From JADGQN01 sp035315185 (GTDB taxonomy: Bacteria > Desulfobacterota > Syntrophorhabdia > Syntrophorhabdales > WCHB1-27): 64,000 nucleotides of DNA. Positions 16,588-24,687 of this stretch are shown here, piece by piece (within the stretch, counting starts at the first letter, position 1; the number at the start of each line of letters is the position of its first letter). The position numbers and the translations under genes were made by a program. The notes under the pieces are model-generated. The model was not told the DNA's origin, did not search any database, and saw only the letters and a program-made list of their open reading frames with translations. The stretch is taken from assembly GCA_035315185.1 (NCBI GenBank), contig DATFYE010000027.1:27271-91270 (forward strand), in the 5' to 3' direction.

Positions 16588-17820
16588 ATGACTATTAATC
16601 TCCGTCCTTATCTTGAAGTCTACCGAAGCCGACGCATCGGTATGATGCTGATTCTCGGATTTTCCTCGGGCTTGCCCCTGGCCCTTACAGGCGGCACGCT
16701 GCAAGCATGGATGACGATGGTTGGCGTAGACCTCCGCACTATCGGCGTCTTCTCTCTCGTAGCTCTTCCGTACACGCTTAAGTTCCTCTGGTCCCCATTG
16801 ATGGATCGCTATGTGCCTCCGTGGCTCGGTAGACGCCGAGGGTGGATGATCTCTACGCAGGTTGTTCTTTTCTTAGCTATTTTTGCCATGGCATTCGGTT
16901 CTCCCCGGCATGCATTGGGGGTTGTAGCACTCCTGGCGTTTTTTGTAGCGTTCGCATCCGCGTCTCAGGACATTGTGATTGATGCGTATCGCACGGATCT
17001 GCTCCAGGAAGCAGAGCGGGGCGCGGGAACAGCGGTCTATGTCACGGGCTACCGGATCGCCATGCTTGTCTCCGGGGCAGGGGCTCTCATCCTGTCTGAT
17101 CGCATCGGTTGGCGAAACACCTACCTGTTGATGGCCTTTGTAATGGTCATCGGTATAATCGGCGCGCTTTTCGGCCCGGAGCCTGACATCCAGGCAAAGC
17201 CACCGAAAACTTTGCGAGAGGCCGTGTGGGGGCCGCTCAAAGACTTTTTCTCACGTCACGGCGCGCTCTCCATCCTTTTTTTCATCGTGCTTTACAAATT
17301 AGGAGATGCCTACGCCGGTTCCCTGACAACGGCGTTTCTGATCAGGGGTGCCGGGTTTTCACCCACTGATGTCGGCACGGTAAACAAAGGCTTGGGGCTC
17401 ATATCCGTGATTGTCGGTGCAACTATCGGTGGATCGCTCATGGTGCGGCTTGGGCTCTTCAGATCACTTCTCTACTTCGGTATTCTTCAGGCGGTTTCCA
17501 ACCTTTCGTTCATGGTGCTGGCCTGGGTGGGAAAGAGCTACCCGGTGATGATTTTTGCCGTGGCTTTTGAAAATTTTGCCGGAGGCATGGGGACCTCGGC
17601 CTTTGTGGCCTTTCTCATGGGTCTCTGCAATCATCGATATAGCGCAACGCAATTTGCTTTACTCTCATCGCTCGCGGTGCTTGGACGAGTCCTCATTTCG
17701 CCGACCTCGGGCTACATGGTTGAATCGCTGGGGTGGGCAAACTTTTTCTTACTCACCGCATTGACGGCGCTGCCTGGCCTCGCGCTCCTCTACTGGCTCA
17801 GGAAGGATATTTCGAATTAA
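16588..17820 (+). CDS. ampG: AmpG-like muropeptide MFS permease
   Basis: A 410-residue major-facilitator protein of the PAT/AmpG branch, with about twelve membrane segments. The N-terminal LILGFSSGLPLALTGGTLQA and WSPLMDRYVPPWLGRRRGWM stretches and the ASQDIVIDAYRTDLL motif are characteristic. AmpG imports anhydro-muropeptides from the periplasm for peptidoglycan recycling. A TTG at 16552 is in frame, but the ATG at 16588 fits the family N terminus better. Genes for a DUF1460 amidase-like protein and NagA lie nearby, which fits cell-wall recycling. Divergent from the synthase operon. Confidence 0.85.
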   Translation: MTINLRPYLEVYRSRRIGMMLILGFSSGLPLALTGGTLQAWMTMVGVDLRTIGVFSLVALPYTLKFLWSPLMDRYVPPWLGRRRGWMISTQVVLFLAIFAMAFGSPRHALGVVALLAFFVAFASASQDIVIDAYRTDLLQEAERGAGTAVYVTGYRIAMLVSGAGALILSDRIGWRNTYLLMAFVMVIGIIGALFGPEPDIQAKPPKTLREAVWGPLKDFFSRHGALSILFFIVLYKLGDAYAGSLTTAFLIRGAGFSPTDVGTVNKGLGLISVIVGATIGGSLMVRLGLFRSLLYFGILQAVSNLSFMVLAWVGKSYPVMIFAVAFENFAGGMGTSAFVAFLMGLCNHRYSATQFALLSSLAVLGRVLISPTSGYMVESLGWANFFLLTALTALPGLALLYWLRKDISN

Positions 17821-17980
17821 TTGTGGGCGTGCTCGTACCCTTATTGCATCACTTCAGAAATGGTAGCCGATCCTCACCAGGAAAAGATCGGTATCGTGCG
17901 TACATTCCAATACCAGCGTGGAGAGTCTGGCTACCATCCCTCCGCTACGCGACGGCAACAAAGATGCGACCCGATTAGGT

Positions 17981-18292
17981 TCAGCTCCCTGCCATCTCCT
18001 GTTTCTTCTTTTCGTACGCTTCTATACCGGCCTGGACCGCGTTTGTGATAAGCCGTTTTTTCTCCTCTACGAGACCTTTCCCGTTTTCCAGCGTTGAGGT
18101 GACCGCCTCTTTGATCTGCTCGTAATAATCGTCGGCCTTCTTCCTTGCATCCCCTGCAAGGCCCCTGATCTGCTCCCGGGTTTCACTGCCGGTCATTGGA
18201 GCAACCAGCAGCGCGATGCCAGCACCAATCAATCCGCCCAGAAAGAACGAAGATACCACCGAACCCACTCCACTCGATCCTTCACGTTCCAT
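17981..18292 (-). CDS. YtxH-domain protein
   Basis: A 103-residue protein with the YtxH pattern: a glycine-rich hydrophobic segment (FFLGGLIGAGIALLVAPMTG, residues about 15-35), then SETREQIRGLAGDARKKADD and a charged amphipathic helix. YtxH proteins are small membrane-associated, stress-related proteins of unclear function. The ATG at 18292 is preferred over the longer frame because GGAGG lies six bases upstream. Confidence 0.85.
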   Translation of the reverse strand: MEREGSSGVGSVVSSFFLGGLIGAGIALLVAPMTGSETREQIRGLAGDARKKADDYYEQIKEAVTSTLENGKGLVEEKKRLITNAVQAGIEAYEKKKQEMAGS

Positions 18293-18411
18293 CTCAATCC
18301 TCCTTATTTTGCCCGCCACCGCAAGGCAGTCAGCCTCGTGCCGTTTGGCGCGCTGCGTTTGTCCCGGGACTGTTCATGGGTTAGAGCATATGGGCACCGG
18401 TCCCTGCCGCG

Positions 18412-18987
18412 TCAATGCCTCTCGTATTCTTCGTGTCCTCTGCCCCGTTCCTCGCCGCCTCTTCCTTCAGGACCTTCCCGTCTCTCTTGCTCGTGTGTCA
18501 CACCTCTTTCTTCCCTGCCCCGTTCTTCGGGTCTCGCATGCCAGCCTTCGTGCCACGCTTTGTCTCTATCCCAGTATCGATTGCGGTCCCATCCTGCCCA
18601 GTTTTTCTTCAGCTCCCCATAGGGTACCCTCCGGTATCCCGGGGGGACGTTGCGATAGTCGGGTGGCAGCTGCAAAAGCGGCCGAGGGAGCCTTTCGGGA
18701 GGAAGATATCCCCATGGACCATTATACGATTGAGCCCTGAACCAATGACCTTCATGGAGACGGTACCAGGAGCCCTGATAGAAGAAAATATCCACGGCAA
18801 TACCCGGAACCACGTAGACGTAGGTTCCTGGTATGACAACGACCGGAGGAGGAGCCGCGATCCGATACACGGGCGGCGGACCTATGCGGATATCTACACT
18901 GACCTGCGCATCGCTTTCGGCAAACATTCCCATGACCAGCAGAAAAAAAGCCCCGAATAAACCCACATGCAATCGTTTCGCACCCAT
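18412..18987 (-). CDS. Exported protein with Pro/Trp-rich N-terminal part and charged tail
   Basis: A 191-residue protein with a signal peptide (MGAKRLHVGLFGAFFLLVMG, cleaved near ESDAQ). It then has a proline-rich segment (GPPPVYRIAAPPPVV) and a YQGSWYRLHEGHWFRAQSYN stretch with the spacing of YXWGXW/WXXGXW repeat proteins. The end is an unusual low-complexity tail of Arg, Glu, Gly and His. GGAGG precedes the ATG at 18987. Likely periplasmic or outer-membrane associated; function unknown. Confidence 0.75.
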   Translation of the reverse strand: MGAKRLHVGLFGAFFLLVMGMFAESDAQVSVDIRIGPPPVYRIAAPPPVVVIPGTYVYVVPGIAVDIFFYQGSWYRLHEGHWFRAQSYNGPWGYLPPERLPRPLLQLPPDYRNVPPGYRRVPYGELKKNWAGWDRNRYWDRDKAWHEGWHARPEERGREERGVTHEQERREGPEGRGGEERGRGHEEYERH

Positions 18988-19212
18988 AAGACATCCTCCT
19001 TTGTAGCGCACTTGCTGTTTCTCCTTACTGCTCTAAGTTAATCACTCGTGAGCCTCGCTTCAAGGCAAGCGGGAGTCTCTAAGACGTGCGTTGCTCAACA
19101 AACTTGGCATATAGTCGGCACCACCCGCAAGGACAGAACCTGAAAGGGTCACAAATAGAAGAGGACAGAGTGAGCACGACAAACCGAACAGGCTAAAATG
19201 TTCGGCGCAGAC

Positions 19213-19962
19213 CTAGGTCACCGGTCTCACTGGTCTGAGCACAACAATGCCTGGTTTACCGGCTACATACGCTCTGAAATCCTGATCGACTACTCTTCTC
19301 TGGGATTGAAGAGAAGACGCATGGCGGAAGTGCGTTGTTCCCATTCCTTTGACCACAATCCCGACGTGCGACACGTCAAGTCCTCTCGTCCCCGAGTATA
19401 TGCCGATGTAGTCGCCCGTTTTGAGGCGCCGAATGACGTTACCGTCGATCGCTTTGCTCGGAATGTAACTGACGTCCCGTTCCGCTGGACTTATCCCGGT
19501 AAGAAGGCATGATCCATCTCCCCGGTCGTTGATTCTCTTGTGCACCGTTCTAAAGTTTTTGCCTCCGACCTCTGCAGTGACATCTTTGATCAAGGAGTCT
19601 TTGTCTATCCAGTCTGTGAAGAAATGACGTCTGTACGTGTAGGCCACCTTGCCTGAGCGGTACCTGACCCTTTTCAATGTTTTCTTGAACTCGGAAAATG
19701 ACCTGGAAAGACGCATTGCCTCAACGTGGTCGAGAAGGGTGAAACAGTCTACGCCCTCCAGATTTATGGTGAATGCCTCGGGTGTATCCGGACCGCCGAT
19801 CAAGGTTGATTCTTCATATGGGGTCCCGAGGAATTGCCTCGAAAGAAACTCGATGCGCCGGCCTGTCTGTTTGATCGCGCTGGCACTCCTGAGCACCTCG
19901 TCCAAGTTTTGCTCGGTCCATCGGCCAAGCAGGATATTTTCTCTCTCTGTACGCGAACGCAT
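19213..19962 (-). CDS. DUF1460 (N-acetylmuramoyl-L-alanine amidase-like) protein
   Basis: A 249-residue protein of the DUF1460 family, an NlpC/P60-like fold. The core reads FLGTPYEESTLIG, then LEGVDCFTLLDHVEAMRLSR with the probable catalytic Cys, and DVSHVGIVVKG with the catalytic His. The family is linked to peptidoglycan turnover. Unlike many relatives, no signal peptide is seen at the chosen start, so it may act in the cytoplasm on imported muropeptides. That fits the ampG and nagA neighbours. The start has no good ribosome binding site and is uncertain. Confidence 0.82.
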   Translation of the reverse strand: MRSRTERENILLGRWTEQNLDEVLRSASAIKQTGRRIEFLSRQFLGTPYEESTLIGGPDTPEAFTINLEGVDCFTLLDHVEAMRLSRSFSEFKKTLKRVRYRSGKVAYTYRRHFFTDWIDKDSLIKDVTAEVGGKNFRTVHKRINDRGDGSCLLTGISPAERDVSYIPSKAIDGNVIRRLKTGDYIGIYSGTRGLDVSHVGIVVKGMGTTHFRHASSLQSQRRVVDQDFRAYVAGKPGIVVLRPVRPVT

Positions 19963-20063
19963 TGCGTGCCCGGAATGAGCTTATAGTATAACATGCCTGG
20001 TGCGCTTCTCGATGCTGAATGTATTTTGTTGCACCGGCAGGATAATTGTGAGAAAAAGAGATA

Positions 20064-21020
20064 ATGCACCGAACCATTGATATCCACACTCACGGTATTG
20101 GGGGGTTCGATACAAGGAGCAACTCTGTCGATGATATCCTCCGTATCGCTGAAATCCACGGCTCATGCGGTGTTGCAGGGATAGTGCTTTCCATATATTC
20201 CGGACCTATTGATGTTATGCGACAACACATGGAAGTGGTGAGCAGAGCGATAGAGAGGCAGGGTCAAAGTCGACTTATTGTACGACCGGGGACCGAGGAC
20301 CGACGACCGAATTCAGAATCCACTGGCTCAGCCGGTCACCCGTCACCGGTCACCCGTCACGAGCCGAGGGCAGCCCGCATTCTCGGCATTCACCTTGAGG
20401 GACCATTTCTCAATCCTTTGCAATGTGGTGCGCTCGATCCTGCATCGTTCGTCAGCCCACGAGAGAGCATCCTTGATGAGCTCTTGGAAGGGTTTGGGCC
20501 AATCGTTAAGGTGATCACGGTTGCCCCGGAGAGGGAAGGGGTTGTGAGCGTCATCAAGAAAGCGGTCGAGAAAAGTATCGTGGTCAGCATGGGCCATTCG
20601 GATGCGACGTACGCTGAAGCAGAAGCGGGGTTCCGAGCAGGTGCGCGCGCCATCACACACCTATTTAACGCCATGCGCGGTTTTCACCACAGAGAACCGG
20701 GGCTTGCAGGTTTCGGACTGTTGAACAAAGAGGTTTATGTGGAGGTAATAGCCGATCCTTTCCACCTTCACCCGAAAACAATCGAGCTTATTTTTAAGAC
20801 AAAGGAGCCTGAAAGGATCATTCTTATTTCCGATTCAGTAAAGGAAACAAAAACCGCAGCAAGCGATAAGGGCATCGCCAGTGCCTGCGGAACATTGCAG
20901 GGCGGTAGCTTGGCCTTACCTGACGGTTGTCAGCGCCTCGCGGCCATAGGCTTCGACGAGACGATCATCGCCAACGCATCCACGACTAATCCGCGGCGTT
21001 ACCTTGGCATTCGCGGTTGA
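20064..21020 (+). CDS. nagA: N-acetylglucosamine-6-phosphate deacetylase-like protein
   Basis: A 318-residue NagA-family amidohydrolase. It shows the DIHTHGIGGFDT metal motif, LGIHLEGPFLNP, SMGHSDATYAEAEAGFRAGA, the THLFNAM motif and LISDSVK with the catalytic Asp. NagA removes acetate from GlcNAc-6-phosphate. It is some 60 residues shorter than usual, mainly at the N-terminal barrel-flanking domain. Residues about 73-100 are a low-complexity insert encoded by GACCG- and GTCACCC-type tandem repeats. The C-terminal GFDETIIANASTTNPRRYLG block is complete. Context: amidase-like DUF1460 and ampG. Confidence 0.82.
   Translation: MHRTIDIHTHGIGGFDTRSNSVDDILRIAEIHGSCGVAGIVLSIYSGPIDVMRQHMEVVSRAIERQGQSRLIVRPGTEDRRPNSESTGSAGHPSPVTRHEPRAARILGIHLEGPFLNPLQCGALDPASFVSPRESILDELLEGFGPIVKVITVAPEREGVVSVIKKAVEKSIVVSMGHSDATYAEAEAGFRAGARAITHLFNAMRGFHHREPGLAGFGLLNKEVYVEVIADPFHLHPKTIELIFKTKEPERIILISDSVKETKTAASDKGIASACGTLQGGSLALPDGCQRLAAIGFDETIIANASTTNPRRYLGIRG
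20282..20360 (+). repeat. Tandem-repeat tract inside the nagA-like coding region
   Basis: Variants of GGACCGA repeat at 20284-20309, and CCGGTCACCCGTCA repeats almost perfectly at 20331-20360. The tract keeps the reading frame and adds a Pro/Arg/His/Thr-rich loop between two conserved blocks of the deacetylase. It is like the intergenic degenerate tracts, here within a gene. Confidence 0.7.
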
Positions 21021-21104
21021 CCGAAACAGAGTTCTGCTGGTTACCTGCCTGCCGTGCGTCGGGCCGCGACCTTCTGCCCTCGGTTGAAGAGTTGAGCTGT
21101 TTTC

Positions 21105-21134
21105 ATGACCCGTGACCCTTGCCCCGTGACCCGG
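21105..21134. repeat. Short GTGACCC tandem tract
   Basis: TGACCCGTGACCCTTGCCCC and one more GTGACCC unit lie between the convergent nagA and phosphatase genes. The tract is of the same class as the insert within nagA. Confidence 0.5.
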
Positions 21135-21146
21135 CCTTTCCGGTTT

Positions 21147-21794
21147 TCACCAGAGGCTCGTCACTATATCGATTAGTTCCGGGAAGGTGTCCATCGTGAA
21201 GTCAGCTTTATCTGCGAAGCCTGGCGAACCGTAGCCGTACGTGGCCGCCACGGTCTTCACGCCCGCACCCCGTCCTGCCTCGATATCGTAAGCGGTGTCG
21301 CCCACCATTAAGGTCTCATCAGCTGGAACACCAAGTTTGGAAATCACGGACAGTATCGCCTGCGGACTCGGTTTTTTTTCAGGGCCTGAATCTCCACCGA
21401 CCACAAGATCAAAGTAGTGCAGCAGCCTGAGCTGTTTGAGTGTCTTCATAGTGAAGACTTCAAGCTTGTTCGACACGACCGCTTTCTTAAAGTCTTTCAG
21501 TCTTTGAAGGGTGTCTTCCACCCCGGGATATGGCGCGGAATAGACGGCTATATGCTCCAGGTAGTACTCCCTGAAATGTTTGCGAATGGTGGCGGGGTCG
21601 ACACCTAGCTCTTTCCACTCGTCAAACTTTTTCATGATGAGTACCATGCCTTCGCCCAGCATAGCCTCGATCTCGGGGCGGGAGACAGGCGGAACCCCAT
21701 GCAGGCCTATTGCATAGTTGAAGGCATTGGCGATGTCCGCAGCAGAGTCGACGAGCGTGCCGTCAAGATCCAAAAGTATAAGCTGGAGAGACAC
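21147..21794 (-). CDS. HAD-family phosphatase, phosphoglycolate phosphatase-like
   Basis: About 215 residues from a GTG at 21794, with a full HAD subfamily IA pattern: LILLDLDGTLVDSAADI (nucleophile Asp and acid/base Asp), a helical cap with MLGEGM, VVSNK motif II, GPEKKPSP motif III and MVGDTAYDIEAGRGAG motif IV. This is the Gph-like branch (2-phosphoglycolate and related small phosphates). The start is uncertain: upstream in-frame GTG/TTG codons reach 21851, and AGGAG lies 17 bases before the GTG chosen. Confidence 0.85.
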   Translation of the reverse strand: MSLQLILLDLDGTLVDSAADIANAFNYAIGLHGVPPVSRPEIEAMLGEGMVLIMKKFDEWKELGVDPATIRKHFREYYLEHIAVYSAPYPGVEDTLQRLKDFKKAVVSNKLEVFTMKTLKQLRLLHYFDLVVGGDSGPEKKPSPQAILSVISKLGVPADETLMVGDTAYDIEAGRGAGVKTVAATYGYGSPGFADKADFTMDTFPELIDIVTSLW

Positions 21795-21890
21795 GCAATA
21801 ATGTAATGGAAATCTCCTGAATGCGCAACTGGGTCCCTGGAAGCGGCTCAACTCCTTGCCCGGTTACGGCCGGCATGTTGATTTGGCGGC

Positions 21891-22232
21891 TTATCGCGGA
21901 TAGGCGGCAACGACGGCTATAAAGGCGCTTTCCTTACCCGTATTGGTAAAGGCATGGGACACGCCCGCAGGAAGCCATATGGCGTCCCACATTTTCACGG
22001 CTCTTTCTTCATCACCCACTTTCATGAGACCTTCGCCTGCGAGCATGAAGTAGATCTCCTCAACTTCGTCGACATGCTCTTCCATGGTGTTGCCCGGTGG
22101 CACAACCGCCCAGGCGAAAAATTCCATCGCCTTCATAAAGTGAGACGTAAGGAGCATGCGGGCGATGCCTCCGCGATGCGCCACATAGGTTGTTCTTTCA
22201 GCTTCCGGGCTTTCTACATTCACGACGATCAT
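21891..22232 (-). CDS. Small cupin-domain protein
   Basis: A 113-residue single-domain cupin. Motif 1 is recognisable in EEHVDEVEEIYFMLAGEGLM with metal-ligand His and Glu. Motif 2 is DAIWLPAGVSHAFTNTG with the second His. Such proteins may be isomerases, dioxygenases or sugar/metal binders, and nothing here selects a substrate. It stands just left of repeat element A, which lies between it and the amine oxidase gene. Confidence 0.85.
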   Translation of the reverse strand: MIVVNVESPEAERTTYVAHRGGIARMLLTSHFMKAMEFFAWAVVPPGNTMEEHVDEVEEIYFMLAGEGLMKVGDEERAVKMWDAIWLPAGVSHAFTNTGKESAFIAVVAAYPR

Positions 22233-22326
22233 AGCGTCACTCCTTGATATCTAAAGGCTTCTGGATTATAGCAATATGGCTCCATAGAATCCATAGCAAA
22301 GAGTTCATAGGTGGTTTTTCCAGCGG

Positions 22327-22694
22327 GTGATCAGCAAGGCTGTTAGCAATTTTTCAAAAGTGAACTGTCGTACGATTCAAAAGTGAACTCCTACCAAGAA
22401 CCTGTGACAGCACGCGCTTCACCGTTTCCTTCGCTCGCTGGTGCTCCGCCTCACACCCGCTCTATGGTCTCCTTCCGCTTGCCTGCGGAACTCGCGCACG
22501 CCTGCTGTCGACAGCAGGCTTACCGCTCAAACAATCCTCGGCATGCGCCTCACACGGCGCACCGCTCCCTCCGACCAAGGCGGGTACCCGAGAGGCATCC
22601 GCAATGCTTCGCTCAGGAAAGGTGCACCGGTGCTGCTTAGGGTCAAGCAAGAGTTCACTTTTCAGTCGTAGGCGACAGTGTGATCAGCAAGGCT
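22327..22694. mobile_element. MITE-like repeat element, copy A
   Basis: A core of about 220 bases (22413-22633) is shared with copies B and C. It is enclosed by an imperfect inverted repeat of about 27 bases (22364-22390 against 22651-22679; AAAAGTGAACTC / GAGTTCACTTTT is perfect). The whole is bounded by a perfect 15-base direct repeat, GTGATCAGCAAGGCT, at 22327-22341 and 22680-22694. The left arm carries an extra duplication of TCAAAAGTGAACT (22354 and 22377). The centre holds the palindrome CCTGCTGTCGACAGCAGG (22501-22518). No transposase gene is inside, so if mobile it is non-autonomous. Confidence 0.65.
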
Positions 22695-22793
22695 TGACAG
22701 ACAGCTTGAGTTCAACCTATGTTTGAGGAAGAGGTGGCTGTAACGAGTTCGCCTCCTCGATGGATACGAGATATGGGTGTTAGAGGAGCCGGC

Positions 22794-24311
22794 ATGAAAG
22801 AAATCCCGCTTAAGGTTGATACAGCAGTTATCGGAGGCGGCATTACGGGTCTCTACACGTGCTTACAGCTGCGGAAACAGAAGGGCCCTGGCCACAGAAT
22901 GGCGCTGTTCGAGGCCTCAAACCGCCTCGGGGGCCGGATTGAAACGGTCGAGATGGACGGCTTTTTAGCAGAATACGGGCCCATGCGATTTGAGAAAAGA
23001 GCGCAGCCGCTTCTCATGGATCTGATTCATGAGTTAGGCCTCGAAACAAGCCATTTTTCTCCCTACATGGCAGCAACCGATCCGGAGTCGCTGTACAGTC
23101 TTGGGGAGGATGATCTATGGTCTCGGGGAGGTGATTCCGGAATTCAGCTCAACGCCCTGGAGCTGCTTTCCCTCGGGATCCTGCGGGTGCTGCAGGCCAG
23201 TGGTGGCGACCTCAACAACCCCAGGGATCCTCGCCACTGGGAATGGTGGGCGGGACTGGGCGAAAGCTTCTATCATGAACTCAGAACTGCGGCAGCCTTT
23301 CGTGGTGAACCGTTGCACAACGCCGGCTTCTGGAATGTCCTGAGTGCTGTCTTAAGCCATCGGGCGCTGACCAAGATTATCAATTACGGGACCTTCTACC
23401 ATTCGATCCATCAGAATCCGAGCGCGGCCGAGTGTATCATCTTTTGGTTACGAGGTCTCCATCCCCATGAGACTATGGCGGGAATCAAAGAGGGCGCCGA
23501 GGCTTTGATCACAAAGCTGGCAGAGAGGCTCTTGTCTCTTCAGCCTGAACCGATTCCTCTCTACAGGAACCATAAACTGGTGGCGATTGAAGAGCACGAG
23601 GGAGACCACCTGCGCCTTGCCTTGTCTGCGCCAGGGGGACGCAGCGTCACGGTGTTTGCACGGCATGTCGTGCTTGCCCTTCCTCGGAGCCCGTTGAGAA
23701 AACTCGAGTCGTTCTTCCCCGAGACTATCGTCCGTCTGGTCGATTCGGTCATTCCCATTCCGCTTTTTAAATGTTTCTTTGTCACGAAAGAACCGTGGTG
23801 GAACCAACATACATTGCCTCAAACCGGGGCCTCATGCGTGCCTGCCCGGGAACTTCATTATTACTATCGAGAAGAAGGAGCCGAGAAACGAGGCATGGTC
23901 ATGGTTTATGGAGATAGTCCGTCCAAGCACTACTGGCAATCCTTTGTCGCAGAGGATCCGCACGCGCAGGTGGAGCTGAACAAGGATAAGCGATTGCGCG
24001 AGTATTATGTGAAATATCTGAGCCTGGCTCCCCATGTTGCCGACCGATGCGAACGTGAAGCCCGTGCCGACACGCTCACCTGTTTTGGTATCCGCGACTT
24101 CAGCCGTGAGCCCTTTGAAGCGGGTGTTCATCTTTGGAAACCCAGGGTGCAGATTTACGAGGCAATGAAAAGGCTGTCGGCGTTTCCGCTTTCCCGGGCC
24201 GGTCACACGCATAACGGCCTTCATATCTGCGGCGAGGCCTATTCCGATTTTCAAGGATTCATTGAGGGAGGGCTCAGGACAGCCCTTGCCGTGGTGCGGC
24301 AGATCACGTAA
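22794..24311 (+). CDS. FAD-dependent amine oxidase-family protein
   Basis: A 505-residue flavoprotein of the monoamine-oxidase/tryptophan-monooxygenase type. It has the dinucleotide-binding TAVIGGGITGLYTCLQL at the N terminus, LFEASNRLGGRIETVEMDGF, EYGPMRFEKR, and a C-terminal GLHICGEAYSDFQGFIEGGL motif that contacts FAD. ATG at 22794 is favoured over 22719 because AGAGGAG lies six bases upstream and the FAD motif then begins near residue 10 as usual. The substrate is unknown. It reads towards the selenoprotein/trxB pair but is separated from it by its own promoter. Confidence 0.85.
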   Translation: MKEIPLKVDTAVIGGGITGLYTCLQLRKQKGPGHRMALFEASNRLGGRIETVEMDGFLAEYGPMRFEKRAQPLLMDLIHELGLETSHFSPYMAATDPESLYSLGEDDLWSRGGDSGIQLNALELLSLGILRVLQASGGDLNNPRDPRHWEWWAGLGESFYHELRTAAAFRGEPLHNAGFWNVLSAVLSHRALTKIINYGTFYHSIHQNPSAAECIIFWLRGLHPHETMAGIKEGAEALITKLAERLLSLQPEPIPLYRNHKLVAIEEHEGDHLRLALSAPGGRSVTVFARHVVLALPRSPLRKLESFFPETIVRLVDSVIPIPLFKCFFVTKEPWWNQHTLPQTGASCVPARELHYYYREEGAEKRGMVMVYGDSPSKHYWQSFVAEDPHAQVELNKDKRLREYYVKYLSLAPHVADRCEREARADTLTCFGIRDFSREPFEAGVHLWKPRVQIYEAMKRLSAFPLSRAGHTHNGLHICGEAYSDFQGFIEGGLRTALAVVRQIT

Positions 24312-24353
24312 CAGAAATCACCGGCCAGGCATGCGCCTCAGGCTCTTGAACTG

Positions 24354-24382
24354 TTGACAATGACAGAACAAGGCCCAATACT
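24354..24382 (+). promoter_or_regulatory. Candidate promoter of the glutaredoxin-trxB operon
   Basis: TTGACA at 24354-24359 and AATACT at 24377-24382 with a 17-base spacer. They lie about 38 bases before the glutaredoxin ATG and after the preceding gene has ended. Confidence 0.5.
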
Positions 24383-24420
24383 AAAAAAGATGCGAAGTAG
24401 AAGACTATAGGGGGTGACAA

Positions 24421-24663
24421 ATGGATAGCGACAAAAAGGTTCTGGTTTACTCAACGCCTACCTGACCGCACTGCAAGAGGGCGAAAAAGTTCCTCGAGGA
24501 GAATGGTATCTCCTTTCAAGATATAGACGTTGCGGCAGACAAAGCAGCCCGGGAAGAGATGGCACGAAAAGCAGGCCAGATAGTGGTTCCCGTTTTTGAC
24601 ATCGATGGAACAATCATAGTGGGCTACGTTGAGAGCCAGTTGAAGGAAGCTCTAGGGCTCTAG
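24421..24663 (+). CDS. Predicted selenocysteine-containing glutaredoxin (in-frame UGA at 24463-24465)
   Basis: The frame from ATG 24421 to TAG 24661 is interrupted only by a TGA at codon 15. Reading TGA as selenocysteine gives an 80-residue glutaredoxin with the active site TPTUPHCKRAKKFL, where U takes the place of the first Cys of CPxC. It goes on with ENGISFQDIDV, the cis-Pro QIVVPVFDIDG and IVGYVESQL, so all later family blocks are in frame. GGGGGTG precedes the ATG. A weak stem (GAGG 24477-24480 with CCTC 24492-24495) lies 11 bases after the UGA, where a bacterial SECIS is expected. The trxB gene follows after 24 bases. U-x-x-C glutaredoxins are known from anaerobic Deltaproteobacteria. 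Confidence 0.85.
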
Positions 24664-24687
24664 TCCCTTAGGCTTGCGGAGTCTCAC

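Noticed and set aside
22383..22671. Small frames (about 62-107 codons) within the three repeat copies, both strands
   Set aside because: They are not conserved as proteins between the copies once indels are considered, and they have no ribosome binding sites. The palindrome and inverted repeats explain the conservation better.
24421..24663. Reading the TGA at 24463 as a stop or sequencing error, making the glutaredoxin a pseudogene
   Set aside because: The only interruption sits exactly at the catalytic Cys position, and the frame is otherwise perfect and coupled to trxB. Selenocysteine is more likely, though an error cannot be excluded without reads.
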